Below are positions 57,749-64,000 of a stretch of 64,000 bases of DNA, piece by piece (positions within the stretch are counted from its first letter, which is position 1; each line of letters begins with the position of its first letter). The translations under genes were made by a program, and so were the position numbers. The stretch covers positions 47,182 to 111,181 of IMG/VR virus record IMGVR_UViG_3300021963_004241; one strand, written 5' to 3'. Source of the DNA: a virus. The notes below the pieces were generated by a model. It saw only the letters and a program-made list of their open reading frames with translations. It was not told the DNA's origin and did not search any database.

Positions 57749-58784
57749 CGACTGGGATCCTTTAAAAGAAATAGTAGTAGGTCGAGCAGATAAAGCTCGA
57801 GTCCCCACAGTTGACCTTAGCACTATGAGCATGAGTTATACTAACTATGCCATTGAAAAAGTCAAGCCTTTAGAAGGAGAGTATCCGCAATGGTTAATTG
57901 ATGAAGCCAACGAAGATGCCGACGAGTTATCTTCGGTACTAGAACAAGCAGGGGTCAAGGTACATAGACCAGAACTAATAGATCATTCTAAAATATTTTC
58001 TACACCAGACTGGACTACTACTGGTTGGTATACCTGGTGTCCTAGAGATCTGTTATTACCATTAAACAATCTAATGATTGAAACTCCTAGTCCTTGTCGC
58101 AGCAGACTATTTGAAACTAGAGCATATCACAACATAATGATAGATGCAGTTAAAGACGGAACTGAATGGATCGCTGCTCCGAAACCTAGATTATTAGACG
58201 AGTCATATCAGTTTAAAGAGTTGAGTAAGCCCAGTCTCAATAACCTAGAACCTATATTTGATGCTCCTAATTGTATAAGATTAGGACGAGATATTTTGTT
58301 TCAGATATCTAATACAGGTAATTGGTTAGGATTCCAATGGTTAAAAAATACGCTAGAGCCTAGGGGTTATAGATTACACGCAGCGGAACATATCTACAGT
58401 TTCGCACACTTTGACAGCACTATCATTCCTCTTCGTCCTGGTTTGGTGTTGTTAAACAGTACAAGAGTAACACCGGAGAACTGTCCTAAATTATTTGAGA
58501 AGTGGGATAAGATTTATTTTAAAGATGTTAATGTCAATCCTGTTACACAATCGGGTCCGGGCAGTATTAGTCCGTGTAGTCCTTACATCGGAATGAACAT
58601 TCTAAGTATCGATCAGGACACTGTAATAGTAGGAAAAGATCAAACTAATTTAATAAAAGTATTAGAGCAGCACAAGTTCACGGTCATACCAACACGAATG
58701 AGACACGCACAAACTCTTAGTGGGGGGTATCATTGTGCTACATTAGATCTAGCAAGACAAGGAAATCTCGAGGATTATTTTTAA
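57729..58784 (+). CDS. Amidinotransferase (glycine/inosamine amidinotransferase family)
   Basis: A 351-residue protein of the AGAT/StrB1 amidinotransferase fold. WDPLKEIVVGRADKARVP starts the domain. GWYTWCPRDLLLPL matches the conserved CPRD block, AHFDSTIIPLRPGLVL the catalytic His block (HxDxTxxxLRPG), and GGYHCATLDLARQG the catalytic Cys block near residue 335. These enzymes move an amidino group from arginine to an amine, giving guanidino compounds such as guanidinoacetate or streptidine. In this operon it could guanidinylate an amino sugar or amino acid. Confidence 0.9.
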   Translation: MKIQSNNDWDPLKEIVVGRADKARVPTVDLSTMSMSYTNYAIEKVKPLEGEYPQWLIDEANEDADELSSVLEQAGVKVHRPELIDHSKIFSTPDWTTTGWYTWCPRDLLLPLNNLMIETPSPCRSRLFETRAYHNIMIDAVKDGTEWIAAPKPRLLDESYQFKELSKPSLNNLEPIFDAPNCIRLGRDILFQISNTGNWLGFQWLKNTLEPRGYRLHAAEHIYSFAHFDSTIIPLRPGLVLLNSTRVTPENCPKLFEKWDKIYFKDVNVNPVTQSGPGSISPCSPYIGMNILSIDQDTVIVGKDQTNLIKVLEQHKFTVIPTRMRHAQTLSGGYHCATLDLARQGNLEDYF

Positions 58785-60226
58785 TGCAGAATACTATCTC
58801 TAGATACATGATCAGTGATAATTTTATAGGATTACCTTTACATAAGGGGCACCAGTACGATAAAAAAGATTTAGTTTCTAAAATCGATCTTTGGAAATAT
58901 GTATTGAAATATAAATGTGATGCACAGTCTGGTGAATCTATTCTCATAGGAATGCAGACACTCAATATTGATTATCTTGCAGTGTGTTTCGCTGCGGCAG
59001 AATTGTCTTTAAAGATAGTGATAGTAGACTACACTAGAAATGATGATTTTTCAGACGTTACATATTACGATCCAAAGACAAAAATATTATCACCTATAGA
59101 TATATTTTTGCACGACTTTTCAAAAAAAGAAATCGAAGAAAAGCCAAAAGCATTTTCTAAATTTATATTTTTTTCAAATTGCTCAAATAGAACCTACAGT
59201 ATAAAAGAGATAGATTTTACTGTTGATGATAAACAGTTTGAAGTTTCTAAGAATATTTTCCCTAACCCATCCGACGTAGTAATGCGATGCACTAGCAGCG
59301 GTACTACAGGAACACCTAAAATAGTAGAACATACACACGAATTCTTGTATAAAGTTTCTATGAGAAATTCAAAAAAGTTTTCTGGAAAATGTTTACACGT
59401 AAGAAATCTAAATCACGGAAGTAGTTTAGCTGTGTATCTTTTACCAACATTAATTAGCGACAAGGTAACTGAACACCTATTCTACGATCTAGATGAACTG
59501 CTTCCAATGGAAGATTTTATAAACGATATCTACGAATTTAAAAATGATCTAGAGTTTGTTATATTCCCTTATCCGTTTATGATAGATAGGTTCATAGATG
59601 TTAGCATAAAAAATAACATCCAATGGCCTAATTTAAATGTACAAACTTTATCATACATACAAGATAAATCAAAACAGGCCATCGCACAGGGAGTATTTAG
59701 ATCCATTACTAGCATATTTGGTTCTAATGAAACTAGTGGACCAATTTTTACAGTAGTCATTGATAAATCAAATGTATATCAGGATTCTGCGATATTTGAT
59801 CACGTAGATGATTTTTATAAAATTAAAATTTATCAAGGCGGGCTGCTAGGAGTTACCTTGCCAGTATATGATACAGAAATAATAACCAACGATCTTTTTG
59901 AGCAACAGGGAGTGTTTTACAAACATAAGGGCAGAAGTGATCTAGTTAAAATTAATGGCGAAGTATTAGACATAAAAATTGTTAATGATTTTAACGATAA
60001 AAATACTAACTCATACCTAGTCACAGACACTGTAAAAAATTGTCTATACCTAGCATTTTGGGACGATAAAGATTCCTACATACTAAACGAGTATACTAAC
60101 TTTTTTAAAAACAATTTCAAACGGATAGAGATAGTAAAGACCTCAGTATTAAATAAACATAAATTCTTAACAGGTATTAAGATAGATAACGAATTGTTAA
60201 GAGAATACTTTAGAAATTATGTTTGA
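58784..60226 (+). CDS. Adenylate-forming (ANL superfamily) ligase-like protein
   Basis: The start is ATG 58784, overlapping the upstream TAA (TAATG); 480 residues. CTSSGTTGTPKIVEHTH near residue 170 is the AMP-binding P-loop (core A3), FGSNETSGP near residue 312 corresponds to core A5, and KGRSDLVKINGEVLDI near residue 388 to A7/A8. Such enzymes activate a carboxylate as an acyl-adenylate for thioester, amide or ester formation. It lacks a visible carrier protein partner in the window. It could activate an amino or hydroxy acid for transfer to a sugar or peptide. Confidence 0.88.
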   Translation: MQNTISRYMISDNFIGLPLHKGHQYDKKDLVSKIDLWKYVLKYKCDAQSGESILIGMQTLNIDYLAVCFAAAELSLKIVIVDYTRNDDFSDVTYYDPKTKILSPIDIFLHDFSKKEIEEKPKAFSKFIFFSNCSNRTYSIKEIDFTVDDKQFEVSKNIFPNPSDVVMRCTSSGTTGTPKIVEHTHEFLYKVSMRNSKKFSGKCLHVRNLNHGSSLAVYLLPTLISDKVTEHLFYDLDELLPMEDFINDIYEFKNDLEFVIFPYPFMIDRFIDVSIKNNIQWPNLNVQTLSYIQDKSKQAIAQGVFRSITSIFGSNETSGPIFTVVIDKSNVYQDSAIFDHVDDFYKIKIYQGGLLGVTLPVYDTEIITNDLFEQQGVFYKHKGRSDLVKINGEVLDIKIVNDFNDKNTNSYLVTDTVKNCLYLAFWDDKDSYILNEYTNFFKNNFKRIEIVKTSVLNKHKFLTGIKIDNELLREYFRNYV

Positions 60227-60461
60227 TGAACATCTCAATAAAAGCAAAGTTACATACCTAGAGCATCTATCCTGGGCGTTTATTTCTGGAATAAGATTAA
60301 TCTATGCGGGCATAGCTAGTATTATCCACGGAGTATTTCCTTCGTTGTTCAATAGCACAGCACCTAGGACAGTGATCGACATTTATCATTCTCATCTAAC
60401 AGATCATCCAAATACAGAATATCAGGATTTAATAGAAAAGGCCAGAAAGAAAAATGATTGA
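60219..60461 (+). CDS. DUF6356 family small membrane protein
   Basis: An 80-residue protein with one central hydrophobic segment (WAFISGIRLIYAGIASIIHG) followed by VFPSLFNSTAPRTVIDIY; this order (HL.FA...G..L..AG.A...H..FP..F...) matches the DUF6356 family of unknown function. It should span or dip into the membrane once. It overlaps both neighbours by 8 bases. It may anchor the operon products at the membrane (inference). Confidence 0.72.
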   Translation: MFDEHLNKSKVTYLEHLSWAFISGIRLIYAGIASIIHGVFPSLFNSTAPRTVIDIYHSHLTDHPNTEYQDLIEKARKKND

Positions 60462-60939
60462 ATATGTAAGGAACATAACAAACTTTTGGGATGGTGATTT
60501 AAAAACCCACGAGTTTGCAAGGCAAGTTCCGTTTGTTGCTAAGAATTTTGATCATTTGGATAGGAAGTTTTATAATTCTGGTTATCTATTGCAGAGCTTC
60601 AATGACGAATTAGTCAATGCTGAAGAATTTAAAAAAGTGTTGGATGTTGTAGAAGGTTCTGTTAGTTGGACTTGCATACTTCCAAATTTAATATTGCCTA
60701 CGCATTCAGACACATTCTATACCCTACGAGAACAACATAGTGTAAACATAGACAGATGTTTTAGATATCTAATCTTTTTAGAAGATTGGACATTTGGGCA
60801 TTATGTGGGATTTGAAAAAATTAATATAACAAATTGGAAAGCCGGTGATGTTTGGATCTTTGATAGCGAGGAAACACACTACGGTGTTAATGCCAGCAAT
60901 GTTCCTTTTTATTCTTGTCAAGTGAGTTCATTCAAATGA
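60454..60939 (+). CDS. 2OG/Fe(II) oxygenase-like protein H
   Basis: A 161-residue jelly-roll protein: LILPTHSDTFYTL (HxD) near residue 88, CFRYLIFLEDWTFGHYVGFE, NWKAGDVWIFDSEETHYGVN (distal His) near residue 147. It is a paralogue of the proteins at 34535, 35107 and 51458 (shared MIEY start, RY....E...FGH, GD...F.S...H). The terminal Arg is missing. Its stop overlaps the next ATG (ATGA). Confidence 0.68.
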   Translation: MIEYVRNITNFWDGDLKTHEFARQVPFVAKNFDHLDRKFYNSGYLLQSFNDELVNAEEFKKVLDVVEGSVSWTCILPNLILPTHSDTFYTLREQHSVNIDRCFRYLIFLEDWTFGHYVGFEKINITNWKAGDVWIFDSEETHYGVNASNVPFYSCQVSSFK

Positions 60940-61676
60940 AATTGGGAATTGCAGGTTACGGCATTGTGGGAAAGGCCACACACAAAGGTTTACTTAAAAA
61001 TAGTCCTGTAGTAATACACGATTTATTAACAGGCACAACTATTGAAGACTTGTATGTGTGTAACTATGTGTTCTTTTGTATTCCAACTGACACTGACGCG
61101 AGCATACAAATACTAGTTGACGAAATCAAACGCCTTAAGGCAGTTAATCCTAGTTGCGTTATTATTATTAGAAGTACTGTTCCTGTAGGTACGTGTAAAT
61201 CTATTGAAAAAATAATCAATGATAAAATTTACTATATGCCAGAATTCCTGCGTGAACGTATGTGGGAAGAAGATTGTTTCGATCGCCCTATAATTGTAGG
61301 TAGCGATAGCCAGGCAGTTCCTATTTGGTTACAGGGAGAGGAATGTATATTTTGTACATTAGAAGAAGCAGAAGTTATTAAGATGTTGAGCAACAACATG
61401 GCTGCGGCAAGAGTTGTATTTGCAAATCACATGTATGAACTAAGCAAGGCAGCCGGTGCAAATTACGATAACGTACTAAATGCATACCTTCAGGTTAATC
61501 ACGATCAAAACTATTTAGAAGTAAATGAGAACATGCGAGCATTCGGAGGCAAGTGCTTACCAAAAGATTTAGATTTTTTGATCAATACTTTTAAGCAGCT
61601 AGGTATTCCGCAGACTTATTTTACAGCAATGAAAGAAGACAACCAACTATGGCCAGTAACCGTAAGAAAATCCTAA
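60936..61676 (+). CDS. Short nucleotide-sugar (UDP-glucose-type) dehydrogenase
   Basis: The start is ATG 60936, overlapping the upstream TGA; 246 residues. GIAGYGIVGKA (GxGxxG) at residues 3-13 is the NAD loop, RSTVPVG near residue 87 and YMPEFLRER near residue 100 are dehydrogenase blocks, and AFGGKCLPKDLDF near residue 202 carries the catalytic Cys. UGD enzymes oxidise UDP-hexoses to uronic acids. The usual C-terminal UDP-binding domain (about 120 residues) is absent, so it may work differently or with a partner. Confidence 0.85.
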   Translation: MKLGIAGYGIVGKATHKGLLKNSPVVIHDLLTGTTIEDLYVCNYVFFCIPTDTDASIQILVDEIKRLKAVNPSCVIIIRSTVPVGTCKSIEKIINDKIYYMPEFLRERMWEEDCFDRPIIVGSDSQAVPIWLQGEECIFCTLEEAEVIKMLSNNMAAARVVFANHMYELSKAAGANYDNVLNAYLQVNHDQNYLEVNENMRAFGGKCLPKDLDFLINTFKQLGIPQTYFTAMKEDNQLWPVTVRKS

Positions 61677-62536
61677 TCACAGGTGCGTGTGGACTAATTG
61701 GTCGAGAATTGTGCAATCAACTCAGCTTGCATCACGATGTTACGGCTGTGGATAACAATCAACGTTTTAGAGATTACACTCCTAAAAACTGTATCTATGT
61801 CAGATCTAATTTGTCGGAATACTTAGAACAAACTAGGAATACATTTGATATAATATATCATTTAGCAGCAACTAATGGTACCAAATATTTTTATAGTCAA
61901 CCCAATGATGTGTTGCGTAACAATGTAACACTAGACTTATCTATTTTTAAATTTGCAGAATCTAATCCTAAGTGTAAATTAATCTATGCAAGTAGTAGCG
62001 AAGTTGTATCAGGCTCATATATTTTCCCCACTCCTGAAATTGTTGATATTACTATAGGCAATCTACACAATCCCAGATGGAGTTACATGCTGCCCAAGAT
62101 GCTTGCAGAAAACTATCTATTCAATAGTCCTATTGATTTTTTAATTATTAGATTTTTTAATGTCTACAGCGAACACAGCGGCCAGGGACATTTTTTCAAA
62201 GATATAGTTGAAAAAATTAAAAATGAAAATTACGAGTTGATAGGTTCAACTGAAACAAGAAGTTTTTGTTATGTTGAAGATGCTGTAGACGCAATGATTA
62301 AAATTTCTAATGTATCTGGGCAAGTTGTTAATATCGGGTCTGATGAAGAAATAAAAATAGTCGATGCTGCAAACTTGATCGCACAAAGATTAGGAATTAA
62401 AAATATCAATTGGATTACTAAAGACAGCCTTCCTGGTAGCACATCGAGAAGAACTCCGGATATAGAAAAACTTAAATCCTATTATCCAGAGTTCAAACCT
62501 AGATCGTTTAAAACGATTATTGATAAAATCTTATGA
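61649..62536 (+). CDS. NAD-dependent nucleotide-sugar epimerase/dehydratase
   Basis: A 295-residue extended SDR. ILITGACGLIGREL (TGxxGxxG) at residues 9-22, IYHLAATNG, ASSSEVV near residue 115 and YMLPKMLAEN (YxxxK) near residue 147 are all in place. RRTPDIEKLK near the C-terminus fits the family. It interconverts or dehydrates a nucleotide sugar and overlaps the upstream dehydrogenase by 28 bases. It ends the module; its stop overlaps the convergent fibre gene by 6 bases. Confidence 0.92.
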   Translation: MASNRKKILITGACGLIGRELCNQLSLHHDVTAVDNNQRFRDYTPKNCIYVRSNLSEYLEQTRNTFDIIYHLAATNGTKYFYSQPNDVLRNNVTLDLSIFKFAESNPKCKLIYASSSEVVSGSYIFPTPEIVDITIGNLHNPRWSYMLPKMLAENYLFNSPIDFLIIRFFNVYSEHSGQGHFFKDIVEKIKNENYELIGSTETRSFCYVEDAVDAMIKISNVSGQVVNIGSDEEIKIVDAANLIAQRLGIKNINWITKDSLPGSTSRRTPDIEKLKSYYPEFKPRSFKTIIDKIL

Positions 62537-63430
62537 TTTTAATGGAAAGACTGGTATAGCAAATTCTGTACCTGGATGTGTTCCATCTGTCCAAATACTG
62601 ATCTTAAGATATGCGGGTGATTCAGTATTTACTCTTTCAGCAGGTATTAGATTATTGGCTAAATGTAATACTTGATGTTTGTCGAGACCTAACGCTAATT
62701 TCCATCCGTCGTCTGGGCTAGAAGTTACAACACTTAATCTACTAGGAACTGCTCCTTTTTTCACATCGTCGTCTACTTCAAAAAATAGAGCAGCGGACAT
62801 TGTGAGATTACTATCTGCATCAGCACCTAAGTATTCAAAACTATAAATGATGTCGTCTTTCTCTAGTGGCTTAGGATCTGCAAGAGTGCCTCTAGATCTT
62901 CCAACAAGAAACGATTGTGCATCTCTTCCTGGAAACGCACCTTTGATCATAAGAGCGTGTGAACGCTGATTGTCTTCTTCAGTTTCGATCTTAATCTGCG
63001 GAGGTAATGATCTATCATTTAGATGAGTAACATGGACTAGGTCAGTAGTCAATGCTCCAGTATGCAGTCCATAAGTTGATCCTGTAACGTCACCGTATAC
63101 ATCTCCTAAAACTGTTCCTCTAAATCTACCTTCAGTTACAACATCAGATACAACTCTTAGTTCCGAATTTACAGTTATTGATATATCTCCGTTTGAACTG
63201 ATAGTGTTAGTGAAAACATTTCCTGTTACGCTACCTACAACATCGCCTGTGACATTTCCGTTTACGTTTACATTTAAGCTGCCTTCTACCGAAGATAACA
63301 TAGTTGAAATATCGATGTTATCAGCAAAGGTGATTCTACCCGTTTTATCGACTTTGATACAGGGTACTTTGTTAAGTCCACCGTATGTTCCGGGTTCTAC
63401 ACCCGATTGAGCTATTTGAAAGTTAGGCAT
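62531..63430 (-). CDS. Fibre-like structural protein C
   Basis: A 299-residue protein starting MPNFQIAQSGVEPGTYGGLN, followed by repeated short beta motifs (GNVTGDVVGSVTGNVFTN, GTVLGDVYGDVTGSTYG) typical of phage fibre trimeric beta repeats, and a jelly-roll-like C-terminal half. It has a TAAATA box 27 bases upstream. It is very likely a virion protein; it flanks the enzyme module as fibre proteins A and B do on the other side of the window. Confidence 0.78.
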   Translation of the reverse strand: MPNFQIAQSGVEPGTYGGLNKVPCIKVDKTGRITFADNIDISTMLSSVEGSLNVNVNGNVTGDVVGSVTGNVFTNTISSNGDISITVNSELRVVSDVVTEGRFRGTVLGDVYGDVTGSTYGLHTGALTTDLVHVTHLNDRSLPPQIKIETEEDNQRSHALMIKGAFPGRDAQSFLVGRSRGTLADPKPLEKDDIIYSFEYLGADADSNLTMSAALFFEVDDDVKKGAVPSRLSVVTSSPDDGWKLALGLDKHQVLHLANNLIPAERVNTESPAYLKISIWTDGTHPGTEFAIPVFPLKS

Positions 63431-63456
63431 TTTGTCAATCCAAAAATATTATAGTA

Positions 63457-63462
63457 TATTTA
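63457..63462 (-). promoter_or_regulatory. Late-promoter-like TAAATA box
   Basis: Minus-strand AGATAAATATAC lies about 27 bases before the ATG at 63430. Confidence 0.5.
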
Positions 63463-63469
63463 TCTTGGA

Positions 63470-64000
63470 CTAGAGCAAAGAACGATGACAGACTTTCCCC
63501 TCAGAAATCGCTTCTAAGTTTTGGGTTATCATTTTGAGCAGCTTTCTAAAGGGCTGTCCGTTGTAAAACCAGTAGTAATAGTCAGCTAGATAGCAGTCTT
63601 TCTTAACAGCAGAATCTATATCGTTCAGCTGATCTACTGCACGATTACCGTACATCCTATAAAAATTATGTGCTATGTTTACTGAATACGCAAACATTTC
63701 GTCCGGATCTAGGTAGTAGTCTCTTTCCGGAACTCCAGACCCATCATAAGAAGAATCTTTCCCGCGCAGTTTAAATTGCTTTCTATGTATACTCTCGTGA
63801 CAGAGAGTGTCAGCTACATCGTGGATCAGTAGTTTTTTAAATTTTGCATTAATGGGGATTTTCTTTTTGTAACTAGAACAGCAAACTTCTATTTCGATAT
63901 CTTTTTTAACTTCTGAATCAAAATATCCATTGATTCCAAAACAATCAACTAATGCTTTTGATCGTCTATACGAAACTTTAATTCAAATTTTGTTGGCAGC
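63470..64000 (-). CDS. HExxH putative metallopeptidase, apparent frameshift near 63978, N-terminus outside window
   Basis: The frame ending at 63470 can be read upstream past the ATG at 63697 to about 63980. That part contains TLCHESIHRKQFKLRG, with HESIH as an HExxH zinc-protease motif, and DYYLDPDEMFAYSVN with possible third-ligand acidic residues. Upstream of about 63980 the protein-like sequence (LPTKFELK) continues in another frame; one extra A in the AAA run would join them. Either the sequence has a one-base error or the gene is broken. The role in phages is unknown; processing of virion proteins is possible. Confidence 0.6.

Overview
This window looks like part of the genome of a large tailed phage, most likely a marine T4-like myovirus. 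The reasons are long tail-fibre-like proteins, tightly packed genes with 1-40 nt overlaps, T4-late-type TAAATA boxes just before start codons, a tRNA array, phage-type nucleotide and RNA-repair genes (ThyX, UvdE, polynucleotide kinase, RNA ligase), and iron-sulphur and superoxide dismutase genes of the kind carried by marine phages. The sequence is AT-rich. No host genus can be read from it, and no replication or capsid core genes fall inside the window.

Layout. Bases 1-5400 (minus) hold a giant fibre or baseplate protein cut by the window edge. Bases 5472-8348 hold a small zinc-ribbon protein, an IscU-IscA-superoxide dismutase set, a basic Lys/Ala-rich protein and UvdE. Bases 8367-12351 hold a glycosyltransferase, a QueD-like protein, a Rossmann-like protein and two paralogous fibre proteins. 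Bases 12397-22757 are an early-type minus-strand region of small unknown proteins with ThyX, an RNA-repair pair, a ppGpp-hydrolase-like HD protein, a metallophosphoesterase, a PTP-like phosphatase and an SGNH protein. Bases 22054-31543 hold about 30 tRNA genes (33 with the isolated one at 17874) that together cover all 20 amino acids. They are interleaved with small genes, a flavin-dependent halogenase and structured non-coding stretches, including a candidate large ornate RNA (about 31050-32025) with its own consensus promoter and an embedded tRNA-like element.

Bases 32.9-62.5 kb form one very unusual module of alternating short operons. It has eleven radical SAM proteins, about nine 2-oxoglutarate/Fe(II)-oxygenase-like proteins, two kinase-fold-like proteins, two short SDRs, a GNAT-like protein, a QueC-like ATP pyrophosphatase, two tandem SGNH proteins and a glycosyltransferase/methyltransferase-like protein. 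The last operon (55.2-62.5 kb) adds a PLP aminotransferase-like protein, a second glycosyltransferase-like protein, an amidinotransferase, an adenylate-forming ligase, a DUF6356 membrane protein, a short nucleotide-sugar dehydrogenase and an epimerase. The window ends with another fibre-like protein and a HExxH protein broken by an apparent frameshift.

How it may fit together (inference). The IscU-IscA genes could supply Fe-S clusters for eleven radical SAM enzymes, with superoxide dismutase protecting them. The SAM and 2OG enzymes, halogenase, sugar enzymes, amidinotransferase and ligase look like a phage-encoded route that builds or decorates a complex product, for example a glycan, a modified peptide or virion protein, or a modified nucleobase. 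The sequence alone does not say which. Two promoter classes are visible: near-consensus TTGACA/TATAAT promoters in front of early and tRNA/ncRNA units, and TAAATA boxes a few bases before start codons of structural and module genes.
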